DNA from: Aeromonas tecta
GTDB taxonomy: Bacteria; Pseudomonadota; Gammaproteobacteria; Enterobacterales; Aeromonadaceae
Assembly: GCF_000820185.1 (NCBI RefSeq)
Contig: NZ_CDCA01000025.1
Span: 186,001 to 250,000 of the forward strand
DNA: 64,000 nt
Reading direction: 5' to 3'
Shown here: in pieces, positions 44,931 through 56,600 of the stretch
Numbering within the stretch: the stretch's first letter is position 1
Layout: every line of letters begins with the position of its first letter
Notes under the pieces: model-generated
The model's database searches: none
The model's input: the letters and a program-made list of their open reading frames with translations, nothing else
Told to the model about the DNA's origin: nothing
Program-made: the position numbers and the translations under genes

Positions 44931-46289
44931 TTATGCCTTATCGGCAGCCGCCTTGCGGGCCGCCACGGCGATGTTCTCATGCTTGAGGGTCATCGCCAGC
45001 AAGATGATGGAGAGCACGCAAGATGCCGTCAGCACCATGAAGCCACCGTCCCAGCCGAAGTGGTCAACGGTGTAGCCCAGCATGGCGTTGGCCGCCACGG
45101 CGCCACCCAGATAACCAAACAGCCCGGTGAAACCGGCAGCGGTACCCGCCGCCTTCTTCGGTGCCAGCTCAAGGGCATAGAGACCGATCAGCATGACAGG
45201 GCCGTAGATGAGGAAGCCGATGGCCACCAGCGCTAGCATGTCGACGGTCGGGTTGCCGGCCGGGTTGAGCCAGTAGACCAGCACGGCGACGGTCACCAGC
45301 ACCATGAACAGGATGCCGGCCGGTGCGCGGCGGCCCTGGAACATCTTGTCAGAGATCCAGCCGCACAGCAGGGTGCCCGGGATCCCCGCCCACTCATAGA
45401 GGAAGTAAGCCCAGGAGGAGTGATCCACGCTGAAGTCTTTGGCTTCTTTCAGGTAGGTCGGTGCCCAGTCCAGCACACCGTAACGAATCAGGTAAACGAA
45501 GGCGTTGGCGATGGCGATGTACCACAGCAGCTTGTTGTGCAGCACGTACTTCATGAAGATCTCCTTGGCGGAGAACTCCTTCTCGTGGCTTTCGTTGTAA
45601 TCCTTCGGATAGTCGTCCTTGTACTCCTCGATGGGAGGCAGGCCGACGGATTGCGGGGTGTCGCGCATCACGAAGAAGGCGATCACCGCGATGGCCGCAG
45701 CCGCGGCTGCAGGCACATAGAAGGCGCTGCGCCAGTCGTTGAACCAGCCCATGCCGAGGATGAACAGCGGGCCTATCATGCCGCCGCCGACGTTGTGCGC
45801 CACGTTCCAGACGGCAACCACTTCGCCGCGCTCTTTCTGCGACCACCAGTGCACCATGGTGCGACCACAGGGAGGCCAGCCCATGCCCTGTACCCAACCG
45901 TTCAGGAACAACAGCACGAACATGATGGCGATGCTGGAGGTAGCCCAGTGCACCGTCCCCATCATGAACATGATACCGGCCGACAGCAGCAGGCCGGCGG
46001 AGAGGAAATAGCGCGCGTTTGAGCGATCCGACACGTTCCCCATCAGGAACTTGGACAGACCGTAAGCAATGGAGACCCCGGACAGGGCCAGGCCCAGATC
46101 ACCGCGGGAGAAGCCCTGCTCGATGAGATAGGGCATCGCCAGACTGAAGTTCTTGCGAACCAGATAGTAGCCGGCATAACCGAAGAAGATCCCGAAAAAC
46201 ACCTGCCAACGCATGCGCTTGTAGAAGGGATCGACCTTGTCGGCGGGTAGCCGGTCGATGTGGGGTGCAGGCCTGAAAAGACTAAGCAT
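44931..46289 (-). CDS. glpT: Glycerol-3-phosphate/phosphate antiporter
   Basis: A 452-residue MFS antiporter of the organophosphate:Pi family, exactly the length of E. coli GlpT. It begins [20 protein letters not shown] and shows twelve hydrophobic segments, with [22 protein letters not shown] (partly quoted) and [20 protein letters not shown] (about residues 130-150) as family motifs. It imports G3P in exchange for phosphate, and fosfomycin uses the same route in related bacteria. The ATG at 46289 is the family start; the longer frame is spurious. It is divergent from glpFK. Confidence 0.96.
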   Translation of the reverse strand: MLSLFRPAPHIDRLPADKVDPFYKRMRWQVFFGIFFGYAGYYLVRKNFSLAMPYLIEQGFSRGDLGLALSGVSIAYGLSKFLMGNVSDRSNARYFLSAGLLLSAGIMFMMGTVHWATSSIAIMFVLLFLNGWVQGMGWPPCGRTMVHWWSQKERGEVVAVWNVAHNVGGGMIGPLFILGMGWFNDWRSAFYVPAAAAAAIAVIAFFVMRDTPQSVGLPPIEEYKDDYPKDYNESHEKEFSAKEIFMKYVLHNKLLWYIAIANAFVYLIRYGVLDWAPTYLKEAKDFSVDHSSWAYFLYEWAGIPGTLLCGWISDKMFQGRRAPAGILFMVLVTVAVLVYWLNPAGNPTVDMLALVAIGFLIYGPVMLIGLYALELAPKKAAGTAAGFTGLFGYLGGAVAANAMLGYTVDHFGWDGGFMVLTASCVLSIILLAMTLKHENIAVAARKAAADKA

Positions 46290-46451
46290 GTTCTGCTTCC
46301 TTATTGTTGTAGTGGGCGGTTGAGAGCGCCCTGGTCCAGCCAACGACCAGACGAGTCCTGATTCGTAAGCGAGCCAATTGTGCTCATTTGTGAACATTTA
46401 ATCTGTGATGCAGACTCAAATATTGCAGATTTATTACAAAATAAATCACCA

Positions 46452-46469
46452 AATGAGTGATCGCTCATC
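46452..46469. promoter_or_regulatory. GlpR operator candidate upstream of glpT
   Basis: AATGAGTGATCGCTCATC is a near-perfect inverted repeat of ATGAGYGAT half-sites, about 170 bp before the glpT ATG. Confidence 0.6.
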
Positions 46470-46641
46470 GAGATCCAGCCCTTGCAGCGCAAGGCTTTCA
46501 CTTACCTCATAAGGAGTAATTGTGGCGATGATGATTGCTTTTCGTCACATTTTCTTAGCAATGAGTGGGATCTTGTCCACATTTCCGGTGGCGGGGGTAT
46601 GGTGAATTGGCACAGAAGGGTTATTTTCTCTCCCGTCCAAG

Positions 46642-46660
46642 AACGAGCGTAAACGAGCAT
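46642..46660. promoter_or_regulatory. GlpR operator candidate upstream of glpFK
   Basis: On the minus strand ATGCTCGTTTACGCTCGTT shares ATGYTCGTTTA followed by CGCT with the glpD site. It lies about 117 bp before the glpF ATG. The 487-bp divergent glpT-glpF region holds no gene. Confidence 0.62.
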
Positions 46661-46776
46661 AACGTTTGCGCCGACTCAAACAACAACAAGAAACGTTTTC
46701 GGGCGCAATAGATGGGACAAAACGACAACGAAATGGAACATCAAACCTACTCTGGGTGGATAAAAGGAATAAACGT

Positions 46777-49172
<2,396 letters not shown>

Positions 49173-49204
49173 TAGAGCGACCATCCCTTTTCCCTTAGCT
49201 AACA

Positions 49205-49232
49205 AAGAGGCCGACAGCGATGTCGGCCTCTT
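49205..49232 (+). terminator. Terminator of glpFK
   Basis: AAGAGGCCGACA paired with TGTCGGCCTCTT around GCGA, then GTTT, 33 bp after the glpK stop. Confidence 0.9.
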
Positions 49233-49288
49233 GTTTATGCTGTAAAAATCATCAAAAGCAGCATGAATACACTGTCAAAATCGGCTCG

Positions 49289-50191
49289 TCACAGCTCATG
49301 GGCGCCGAGTCGCTCCTTCAAAAAGTCGAGCCAGACCCGCAGCCGGATGTCGCGCTGGGCATCGGAGTAAAACACCCCGTGGATGGGACGGGACGCCCCG
49401 CTGTTGCTGCGCGCCAGCACCTCCACCAGGGCGCCGCTCGCCCTGTCCTGCCCGGTCATGAAGTCCGACAGACAGACGATCCCCTGATCCGCCAGCGCCA
49501 GTTGACGCAGAGTCTCGCCGCTGCTGGCGCGCAGGGTCGGGGTGATGGCAAATCGGTCCCCTTGCTCTGCGCTTAACAGCGGCCAGTGGTTGAGGTGATC
49601 GGGGTGCAAAAAACCGAGCAGCTCGTGCCCTTCCAGCAGATCCGCCGGCTGGCGTGGGGTACCGCGCTCTGCCAAATAGCCAGGGGACGCCAGCAGCCGC
49701 AACTTGGAGCGACCGAGCGGCAAGGCGCGCAGGGAGGAATCCGTCAGCTCGCCGATGCGAATGGCCATGTCCACCCGCCGCTCCATCAGGTTGATGAAGC
49801 CCTCGGAGCTGTGCAGTTGCAGCTCGATGCCAGGGTAGCGGCGGCGAAACTCGCCGATAATGGGCACCAACCGGTGCAGGATGAAGGGGGTAGCGGCATC
49901 GACTCGCAATATGCCCTCGGGTTGTTCCCGGCGCATCAGCAGGTGGCTTTCGGCCTCGCTCATCTCGGTCAGCACCTTGACCGCCCGTTGATAGAACCAG
50001 CTCCCCTCCTCGGTCAGGCTGACCCGGCGGGTGGTGCGGTTGAGCAACACGGTGGCGAGCTTCTCTTCGAGCCGCTTGATGCCGCGGCTCACCACTGAGT
50101 TGTCCATCCCCAGGTTCTCCGCCGCCTGGCGAAAGCTGCCCGCCTCCACCACGGCCACAAACAGGGTCAGTTCATCGGAATGGGTCTTCAT
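49289..50191 (-). CDS. LysR-type regulator, YafC-like
   Basis: A 300-residue LysR-type regulator. The N-terminal helix-turn-helix reads ELTLFVAVVEAGSFRQAAE, then NSVVSRGIKRLEEKL and LLNRTTRRVSLTEEG. The effector domain contains RVDAATPFILHRLVPII and SSGETLRQLALADQGIVCLSD. Similarity to E. coli YafC is visible along the length. In E. coli yafC is next to dkgB (yafB); here dkgB lies about 5.4 kb away with unrelated genes between. Its likely neighbour target is the pair of DUF1254 genes upstream on the same strand, an inference. Confidence 0.88.
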   Translation of the reverse strand: MKTHSDELTLFVAVVEAGSFRQAAENLGMDNSVVSRGIKRLEEKLATVLLNRTTRRVSLTEEGSWFYQRAVKVLTEMSEAESHLLMRREQPEGILRVDAATPFILHRLVPIIGEFRRRYPGIELQLHSSEGFINLMERRVDMAIRIGELTDSSLRALPLGRSKLRLLASPGYLAERGTPRQPADLLEGHELLGFLHPDHLNHWPLLSAEQGDRFAITPTLRASSGETLRQLALADQGIVCLSDFMTGQDRASGALVEVLARSNSGASRPIHGVFYSDAQRDIRLRVWLDFLKERLGAHEL

Positions 50192-50303
50192 TGTTGTTAT
50201 CCCGGCAAGAGCAATGGCGTTTTATAGACGCAATGTCGATAAATAGGCAAGCCAAAATCGTCGAGCCAGCGCGCGATGGCGCCTGCACCACGCCAATATG
50301 AAC

Positions 50304-50350
50304 AAGCCCCACGGCGTGGGGCTTGCATCGACATCGGCCTTCGGCCGATG
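50304..50350 (-). terminator. Twin hairpins after the DUF1254 gene
   Basis: CATCGGCC/GGCCGATG (50332-50350) and AAGCCCCAC/GTGGGGCTT (50304-50324) lie directly after the stop codon at 50353 on the minus strand. The second is followed by GTTCAT, a weak T-run, so termination is probable but perhaps partial. Confidence 0.7.
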
Positions 50351-50352
50351 GG

Positions 50353-51816
50353 TTATTTCAACTTCTCGATCTTGGGCGGGGTCCAGCTGCCATCGAGTAT
50401 GGGTTTCTCGCCCCAGTAGGCGCGGATGTAGAGGGAGAAGTGACCCTCGGGGGCCGGCAGCCAGTTGTTGAGCTCAGTCTTGGCCGGCGCCTTGCGGCTC
50501 ACGTGGATGGTGAGAGAGCCGTCGGGATTGAGTTTCAGATCCTTGTTCTTGGTGCCAAGCGAATAGCGGTTGAGCTCGTTCGGGCTGAACAGGTGTTTGC
50601 TGTTGTAGAGAGTCAGGGACCAGAAGCCCTTCACCGGCGGCAACTGCCCCTTGGCGAAGGTCACCCGATAGCTGTGGGCACCGTCGAGCTGCACGCCGCC
50701 GCCATCGTTGTCCGTGTAGAAGTACTGGGTCTCATCGGGTTTGTTGTCGAACATGTTCGACTTGGAGGTGCCGGTGCGGTTGTAGTAGTCCACCCCGAAC
50801 TGGGCGTTGTTCTTGGAGCGGTTCCAGCCGTTGCCCGCTGGCACCCCGTTGTTCTGCCACTTGAAGAAGTCGGCGATCACCGTCTTGTCGGTCTGCTCCG
50901 CCGCCTCGTTCATCCACTGGCGCACCTTGGGATCCTGCTTGCCGGCGGCGACCAGATGGCGGAACTGGGCATAGAGCGCCTCTTCACCGGGCAGCGGCGC
51001 GACCTTGGTCAACACATTGTCCAGCTGATCGAAGAACTTGTCCGGGATGACCCACTTGGTCTCCCCGGCGCTGGGATTGGGCTTCTCGCCGATGGAGGGG
51101 ATGTTGGCGTAGTCATAAGACTTCATCTTGCCGTCGAACTTGCTGAGCGGGTAAGTCATCACCTCCCGCACCGGTGCCTGGATGGCCGCGCGATCGGCCT
51201 TGGTGTCATCCATCTGCACCCGCGGGATCACGTTGGCCATCTCGGTGGAGGAGCGGATGACTCCTTCGATCCCCTTGGGAATCTCACCCTGCCAATTTGG
51301 CCCCACCAGCAGGTAGAAGCCGGGCTTGGAGCCATAAGGCTTGCCGAGGTTCGCTATCTGATCGGTGCGGGCATCGTAAATGGCGTAGACCCAGAAGCGA
51401 TCGCCAAAGTCCGGCACCTGGATCACCACCGGTTCTTTATCCAGCTCGAAGAAGCCGAGCCCGTAGACCACGTCCTGATTCGGGCAGGTGACAAAGGTTT
51501 CTGCTGGTTTGATGTAATCCGTCAGCATGCTGAGCTGCCCCATGGGGGCGACCGGCACCATACCGCCGTTGAGGGCCGGATAGGGTGCCTTGGTGATGGT
51601 GGCCCGGCGATTGAACTGGTTCACCATGGGATAACCCCAGATGTAAGCCTGCTGGGCGATGGCCTTCACATAGGCTTCCGGCATCTGCACCTCGGCCACA
51701 GGCTTGCTGAGTTGATCGAACGCCGTGGGATGGGGAATGGTCAGGGGGGCCGACTGGGCCATAGCCCCCGCACTCAGCGCGAGCGCGGTCAACCAGACGA
51801 GTTTCTTGAGTTGCAT
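50353..51816 (-). CDS. Exported DUF1254/DUF1214 protein A
   Basis: A 487-residue exported protein. Signal peptide MQLKKLVWLTALALSAGAMA is followed by a DUF1254 domain (about residues 55-190; IAQQAYIWGYPMVNQFNRR, VTCPNQDVVYGLGFFEL) and a DUF1214 domain (about 350-475; VTFAKGQLPPVKGFWSLTLYN, HFSLYIRAYWGEKPILDGSWTPP). The family has no established biochemical role. It lies 63 bp after a second DUF1254 gene on the same strand, so the two form a tandem pair and probably an operon. Paralogy, not recent duplication, is suggested by their low similarity. Confidence 0.85.
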   Translation of the reverse strand: MQLKKLVWLTALALSAGAMAQSAPLTIPHPTAFDQLSKPVAEVQMPEAYVKAIAQQAYIWGYPMVNQFNRRATITKAPYPALNGGMVPVAPMGQLSMLTDYIKPAETFVTCPNQDVVYGLGFFELDKEPVVIQVPDFGDRFWVYAIYDARTDQIANLGKPYGSKPGFYLLVGPNWQGEIPKGIEGVIRSSTEMANVIPRVQMDDTKADRAAIQAPVREVMTYPLSKFDGKMKSYDYANIPSIGEKPNPSAGETKWVIPDKFFDQLDNVLTKVAPLPGEEALYAQFRHLVAAGKQDPKVRQWMNEAAEQTDKTVIADFFKWQNNGVPAGNGWNRSKNNAQFGVDYYNRTGTSKSNMFDNKPDETQYFYTDNDGGGVQLDGAHSYRVTFAKGQLPPVKGFWSLTLYNSKHLFSPNELNRYSLGTKNKDLKLNPDGSLTIHVSRKAPAKTELNNWLPAPEGHFSLYIRAYWGEKPILDGSWTPPKIEKLK

Positions 51817-51879
51817 CTATGTCTCCTCACAGGAATGTTCCCGGCGTGGCACCATGGCCACACCGGGACTGGGTCTGAC

Positions 51880-53361
51880 TCACTTGCTTACCTTGACCAG
51901 ATCGTCCGGGATCCAGGTCTGGTCATAGAAACCGTCTTCGGTGCCATAAAGGCGCAGCGCCACCAGGAAATTACGCCCCTCGATGGTCTTGATAAAGGCA
52001 CTGTCTGCGACATCTTTTGGCTTGCTGGGCCCGAACCAGAGATCGATGGAGCCATCCTGGTTCTTCGGAATGTCGTAATAACCGTTGGTGGAGGGCAGCA
52101 GCTGATCCGTCTCCGGCATGGTGCCGTCGGTGATGTTGTAGGCGGTCACCGCCCAGAACAGGGCCGCCGGCGGGTTGGCTGGCAGATGCAGCTTGTAGGT
52201 GTTGCCACCGTCCAGGTGCTTGCCGTCTTTATCCTTGGTCGCATAGGGATACTTGGAGCCCGCCCCCGTGGTGTGCATCACCATGGCCGCCGCACTCGAG
52301 TAGGCAATCTGGAAGAAGGCGGCGCGCTGGTTCTTGTCCAGGGTGCCGTACTGCATCCACTCGGCGGTGGCCCCCGCCCAGGAGTTCTCCCACTGGCGGT
52401 TCGGGTAGTAGAGCTGGCGCTGATCGTCACGTCCCACCTGACGGCGGGCCAGGATCATGCGAGGCGCCATCTCTACCGCTTTTTTAAGCGCCGCCTCTTG
52501 CTCCTTGGTCGGGTTGAACGGCTTGCCTTTGACGATGCCGATGCTGAGCAGGGCGCTGCGGGTCTGATCCGGAATGGCCGTCAGCGGTTCGTAATCGACG
52601 AACGCCTTCAGTTTTTGCCAATAAGTCCCATCCGTCGGATACATCATGGTGACCCGCTTGCCGCTCGCATCCGGGAACTGCATCGGTTTGACATCCTTCT
52701 CCACGTCCCACAGGGGATAGACCCGGGTGGTTTCGGCATTCTTGACCGCCGGGGCCGGATCCGGCTTGCCCTCCCCCTTGCCCATGATGGTGCGGAAGAA
52801 CAGGAAGACGTTGTAGGTCGATGACTTGAACGCGAAATACCCTTGCGGCACCGGCCCTTCATAGTCTGGCGGCAGCAGGAGGTAGAGGCCGCCACGGGCG
52901 CGATCCGGGCCGATGGCCCCCACGTCCGTGATGGTCTGCTGGAAGAAGTCGGTGAACATGCCGATGACGTTGGCCGGCGCCTTGATGACCAGCGGACCGG
53001 TCTTCTTGAGATCCAGATAACTCATGGAGTAGATGACGTCGCCATTGGGGGTCGGCACCACGGCGCGGCTGTCCATGCGCTGCTTCCACACCGGCAACAC
53101 GTTGTAGCCGCTGCCAAAGGCGGCCTCTGAGCCATCGCGCAGACCTATGGTGTTCATCAGCGGCAGGGAGACCAGATAGGCCTGCACCGCGTCCTGGTAG
53201 TAGAGCTCGTCGCTCAGGGTTTTCGCTTCGGACTCCGCCAGCCAGTTGCCTTTGTTCAGCTGGGTCATCAGGGGGGACATGGGCGCTTCCGCCCGCGCCA
53301 TCATGGGGCTGGCCCCGAGCAGGGCGATGAGGATCGTCGATGCGAGATATCCATATTTCAT
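51880..53361 (-). CDS. Exported DUF1254/DUF1214 protein B
   Basis: A 493-residue exported protein, first of the tandem DUF1254 pair. Signal peptide MKYGYLASTILIALLGASPM continues to about residue 24. DUF1254 motifs include VQAYLVSLPLMNTIGLRDG and VVPTPNGDVIYSMSYLDLKKTGP (about residues 95-117), and the DUF1214 region includes LHLPANPPAALFWAVTAYN and the C-terminal DGFYDQTWIPDD. The ATG at 53361 is preferred (AAGG upstream); an ATG five codons earlier lacks a ribosome site, and the much longer open frame is not coding. Function unknown. Confidence 0.84.
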   Translation of the reverse strand: MKYGYLASTILIALLGASPMMARAEAPMSPLMTQLNKGNWLAESEAKTLSDELYYQDAVQAYLVSLPLMNTIGLRDGSEAAFGSGYNVLPVWKQRMDSRAVVPTPNGDVIYSMSYLDLKKTGPLVIKAPANVIGMFTDFFQQTITDVGAIGPDRARGGLYLLLPPDYEGPVPQGYFAFKSSTYNVFLFFRTIMGKGEGKPDPAPAVKNAETTRVYPLWDVEKDVKPMQFPDASGKRVTMMYPTDGTYWQKLKAFVDYEPLTAIPDQTRSALLSIGIVKGKPFNPTKEQEAALKKAVEMAPRMILARRQVGRDDQRQLYYPNRQWENSWAGATAEWMQYGTLDKNQRAAFFQIAYSSAAAMVMHTTGAGSKYPYATKDKDGKHLDGGNTYKLHLPANPPAALFWAVTAYNITDGTMPETDQLLPSTNGYYDIPKNQDGSIDLWFGPSKPKDVADSAFIKTIEGRNFLVALRLYGTEDGFYDQTWIPDDLVKVSK

Positions 53362-53556
53362 ATGCGATGCCTTCATTTGTGTCGTCGGCGAGAGATGTCT
53401 AATGAGATGCCGCTTACGAGAATGGTCTCTGTTGAGTGCATGGTCAACACAACATGGGATTAACGTATATGCTTCTTTCGAAATGAAAATACGCAAAATG
53501 CAGTACACAGATGCCTTGGCCATCCGGCCGAATTCATGCCAATCAGGAGGGATGAA

Positions 53557-53904
53557 ATGAAATACAAGGGAAGCTGCCACTGCGGCAAGGTGGCATTCGA
53601 AGTGGAGGGGGAGCTGACCCAGGCCATGGCCTGCAACTGCTCCATCTGTCAGCGCAAGGGATCCCTGCTGTGGATGCTGCCGCGCGCCAAGATGACGCTG
53701 CTGACCCCGGACGAGGCGGCCAGCACCTACACCTTCCACAAGCACGTGGTCAAACACCGCTTCTGCCCGGTCTGCGGCATCCACCCCTATTGCGATGGCG
53801 TGGATCCCAAGGGCAATCACATCGTCGCCGTTAATATCCGCTGCCTGGAAGGGGTCGATCCCGACGCATTGCCGGTGCAGCACTACGATGGCCGGGCCCT
53901 GTGA
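53557..53904 (+). CDS. GFA-family zinc protein
   Basis: A 115-residue protein of the GFA (glutathione-dependent formaldehyde-activating/CENP-V) family. The zinc ligands are visible as GSCHCGKVAFEVEG (about residues 5-18), CNCSICQRKG (about 28-37) and FCPVCGIHPYCD (about 70-81). Family members bind zinc and are often associated with aldehyde handling, although formaldehyde activation is not shown for most. The ATG at 53557 follows a strong AGGAGG. It stands alone, divergent from the DUF1254 pair. Confidence 0.88.
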   Translation: MKYKGSCHCGKVAFEVEGELTQAMACNCSICQRKGSLLWMLPRAKMTLLTPDEAASTYTFHKHVVKHRFCPVCGIHPYCDGVDPKGNHIVAVNIRCLEGVDPDALPVQHYDGRAL

Positions 53905-54150
53905 GCGGGCGCTGAGCCCAGTCATTCGCACGCCGGGGCAATCGAGCCCTGGCGTGCGATAAGTCCCCCGTAGCACAGCTTCTTCCCGCCACCGACCTGC
54001 CCCCTCGCTTTACCCATTCCTAGCACCGAGGATGTGATCCTGTGCATACACCCCAGCCGCCAGTTAGGCTACAATCGGCGCCCACACAGGGATGTTCGGA
54101 GCCGGCGTATTTTCGCCAGCCCTGCTCTGCCGTCACACAAAGGAAGCACG

Positions 54151-54537
54151 ATGTCATTTGAACACCGCCTGTTCGCCGCCCATCAAGAGCTGGCCAGCAA
54201 GGGCGTGAAGGTAATTAACTACGACCCACCAATAAGCCGCCTGCTGCGCCGAGCCGGCTGGCAACTGAGACCGCCCCACTATGAGCGCTTTATGATCAAC
54301 CTGATCACCATGGGGCTACCGATAGGCATCATCTGGGGTCTGCTGATGTGGTTCTTCGGCTGGGAGCATGAGGTGAGCCTGGGGTATGCCCTGCGCCAGA
54401 CCGGTGTCTTTGCCATCGGTGTCGGCCTGCTGATGGCCATCGCCTTCCAGATTCGCCGCCGACAGCTCAAGCTGACCCCCTGGGAGGCACTGCCCAGCTC
54501 CACCCCACAGACCCAGAAGCGCTGGCAGCCCAAATAA
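54151..54537 (+). CDS. DUF6404-like membrane protein
   Basis: A 128-residue protein. A soluble N-terminus (about residues 1-50, containing KVINYDPPISRLLRRAGWQLRPPHYE) precedes two membrane helices (about 54-72 and 82-100) and a basic C-terminal tail. The layout and the PPHYERF-N-GLPIGIIWGLLMWF pattern resemble the DUF6404 family. Function unknown. The ATG at 54151 is preceded by AAAGGAAG. The 246 bp before it hold nothing I can identify. Confidence 0.7.
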   Translation: MSFEHRLFAAHQELASKGVKVINYDPPISRLLRRAGWQLRPPHYERFMINLITMGLPIGIIWGLLMWFFGWEHEVSLGYALRQTGVFAIGVGLLMAIAFQIRRRQLKLTPWEALPSSTPQTQKRWQPK

Positions 54538-54583
54538 TCGCGGCGCCGCCATCACAGATCGTTTGAAACAACAGGAAGCAGCC

Positions 54584-54949
54584 ATGACCAAGGCTCATGA
54601 AAAACTGAACTACGTGGAGTTTGCCGCCAGGGATCTCGCGGCCACCAAGGCCTTCTTTACCGCCACCTTTGGCTGGCAGTTTGTGGATTACGGCCCCGAT
54701 TACGCGGCCTTTGCCGGGGAAGGGCTCGATGGCGGCTTCTATCGGGCGGATCTCTGCGGCCAGAGCGTCCAGGGCGGCGCCCTGCTGGTGTTCTACAGCG
54801 CCGATATCGAGGCGACCCAGGCCAAGGTGTTCCAGCACGGCGGCACCATCATTCGCCCGCTGTTTGACTTCCCCGGCGGCCGCCGCTTCCACTTTGTCGA
54901 ACCCAGCGGCAATGAATTTGCGGTCTGGTCAGAAGCGGCAACGGCCTGA
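54584..54949 (+). CDS. VOC-superfamily (glyoxalase-like) protein
   Basis: A 121-residue single VOC-fold protein. It opens LNYVEFAARDLAATKAFFTATFGWQFVDYG (quoted in part), the usual first module, and ends RRFHFVEPSGNEFAVWSE, the second module with a metal-ligand glutamate. Family members include glyoxalase I, dioxygenases and resistance proteins; the reaction here cannot be assigned. The ATG at 54584 has an AGGAAG site. It follows the DUF6404 gene by 46 bp and is followed by a CAAGGCCGCC/GGCGGCCTTG hairpin at 54961-54994 lacking a T-run. Confidence 0.82.
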   Translation: MTKAHEKLNYVEFAARDLAATKAFFTATFGWQFVDYGPDYAAFAGEGLDGGFYRADLCGQSVQGGALLVFYSADIEATQAKVFQHGGTIIRPLFDFPGGRRFHFVEPSGNEFAVWSEAATA

Positions 54950-55156
54950 TTGATAACCCGCAAGGCCGCCAATTCCCCGGTATGGGCGGCCTTGTGGACA
55001 ATGAAGAGAAGCGCGTTCATCCGTCGTCTCCTGGGCCCATCTCAGTCTCGCTCGCCCCCATTGCTGCGCTCTCCTCAATAGTGTTTTGCGGCTGCCGCCC
55101 TGTTTCCCCCCTTCCGCCGCGGGCATACTGACTGCCGTTTCATCGAGGAGGTTCGG

Positions 55157-55447
55157 ATGTCATCTGCTGTTATCGTCATTGCCCAACTAGAAGCCAAACC
55201 CCAATTTAGCACCGAGTTTCGAGCCGCCCTGACACCGCTGATCGCGGCAACCCTGCAAGAAGTCGGCTGCCTGCGCTACCAACTGCACCAGAGCCTGGAT
55301 AACCCCCACGGCTGGATGCTGCACGAAGAGTGGGAGAGCGACGCCGCGCTCAAGGCCCACCAGCAGACGCCCCACTTCATCGCCTTCGTGGCCAACACCG
55401 AGCACTGGTTTGCCAGCAGCACCGTTCGCCGCTATCAGTTGAGCTGA
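55157..55447 (+). CDS. ABM-family putative quinol monooxygenase
   Basis: A 96-residue protein with the dimeric ferredoxin-like ABM fold (antibiotic biosynthesis monooxygenase family, YgiN-like). Motifs are VIVIAQLEAKPQFSTEF (about residues 5-21), GCLRYQLHQSLDNPHGWMLHEEW (in part, about 37-59) and the histidine region ALKAHQQTPHF. YgiN acts on quinols in E. coli. The ATG is preceded by GAGGAGG. It is 114 bp upstream of dkgB, probably part of a small redox-stress group. Confidence 0.85.
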   Translation: MSSAVIVIAQLEAKPQFSTEFRAALTPLIAATLQEVGCLRYQLHQSLDNPHGWMLHEEWESDAALKAHQQTPHFIAFVANTEHWFASSTVRRYQLS

Positions 55448-55561
55448 CCGCCTGCACCATTTTGCTGCCCATCGGCAGGTTCAGCCACCGACGGCGACCC
55501 TGACTGATGAGCAACCCCGATAAACAAGAACGTAAAAATGCAGAACATGAGGAATTTGATA

Positions 55562-56362
55562 ATGAAAATGCCAATGATGGGTCTGGGGACCTTCCGCCTG
55601 AAAGACCAACCCCTGCGCGATTCGCTGACCATGGGACTCGAGCTCGGCTATCGCCACATCGACACCGCCCAGATCTATGACAACGAGGCCGAAGTCGGCC
55701 TGCTGATGAGCGAGAGCGGTGTGCCCCGCCAGGATATCTACCTCACCACCAAGGTGTGGACCAGCGAGTTCGGCCAGGGCAAGTTGATCCCGAGCCTGAA
55801 GATAAGCCTCGAGAAGCTGCGTACCGACTATCTGGATTTGGCGCTCATTCACTGGCCCTCCCCCAAGGATGAGGTGCCGATGGCGGTCTATCTGGAGCAG
55901 CTGGCCGAAGCCAAGGCCCAGGGCCTGACCCGGGAGATCGGGGTCTCCAACTTCACGGTCGCCCAGCTTAAGGAAGCCATCGACATCCTGGGGCCGGGAG
56001 CCATCGCCCACCAGCAGGTCGAAATTCACCCGCTGCTGCAAAACCGCAAGGTGGTGGAGTTCTGCCGCGAGCAGGGCATCGCCATCACCGCCTATATGCC
56101 GCTGGCCTACGGCAAGGTGCTCGCCGAGCCCCTGATGCAGCAAATTGCCGCGCGCCATGGCGTCTCGGCCGCCCAGGTCTCCCTGGCCTGGCTGCTGGCG
56201 CAGGACATGACGGTGATCCCGAGCTCCACCAAGCGCGCCAATCTGGCCGCCAACCTGGCCGCCCTCGAGCTCAAACTGAGTAGCGACGAGATGGCACAGA
56301 TTGCCACTCTGGAGCGGGGCGAGCGCTGCGCCAACCCGGACTTTTCACCTGCCTGGGATTAA
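55562..56362 (+). CDS. dkgB: Aldo-keto reductase DkgB
   Basis: A 266-residue NADPH-dependent aldo-keto reductase (AKR5 family), 267 in E. coli DkgB. It has GLGTFRLKDQPLRDSL (about residues 7-22), the catalytic Asp/Tyr region ELGYRHIDTAQIYDNE (about 27-42), LIHWPSP (histidine, about 100) and the cofactor loop IPSSTKRANL (about 219-228). It reduces methylglyoxal and diketogluconate-like substrates. The ATG at 55562 follows GAGGA; an ATG at 55538 is possible. A strong terminator follows. Confidence 0.92.
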   Translation: MKMPMMGLGTFRLKDQPLRDSLTMGLELGYRHIDTAQIYDNEAEVGLLMSESGVPRQDIYLTTKVWTSEFGQGKLIPSLKISLEKLRTDYLDLALIHWPSPKDEVPMAVYLEQLAEAKAQGLTREIGVSNFTVAQLKEAIDILGPGAIAHQQVEIHPLLQNRKVVEFCREQGIAITAYMPLAYGKVLAEPLMQQIAARHGVSAAQVSLAWLLAQDMTVIPSSTKRANLAANLAALELKLSSDEMAQIATLERGERCANPDFSPAWD

Positions 56363-56400
56363 TCCATAAGAATATTTAACTACATCATGATTGCGTGAAA

Positions 56401-56430
56401 GCGGGAGGCACTGTGCCTCCCGCTTTTTTT
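56401..56430 (+). terminator. Terminator of dkgB
   Basis: GCGGGAGGCA paired with TGTGCCTCCCGC, followed by TTTTTTT, 39 bp after the stop. Confidence 0.94.
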
Positions 56431-56600
56431 GGTTGGGTGCGCTACCCACGTCATTTCCCGCCCGCTAAACCCCGATCTCATCGTTGTCATTGCTGCAAAT
56501 TGATCAAAAGTAATTTGATGTTATCGTCATTTTTGCCAACAAACTCCAGGGGCATACTGGCGCCATTCTCCCATCGGGAGCCATTATCCAAGGAGTTTGT

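Noticed and set aside
50323-52824. 833-codon open frame on the plus strand
   Set aside because: Antisense to both DUF1254 genes, which have signal peptides and family motifs; the shadow lacks any domain.
53362-53976. 205-codon N-terminal extension of the second DUF1254 protein
   Set aside because: The extension overlaps the GFA gene on the other strand, lacks a signal peptide at its start, and the signal peptide begins at 53361.
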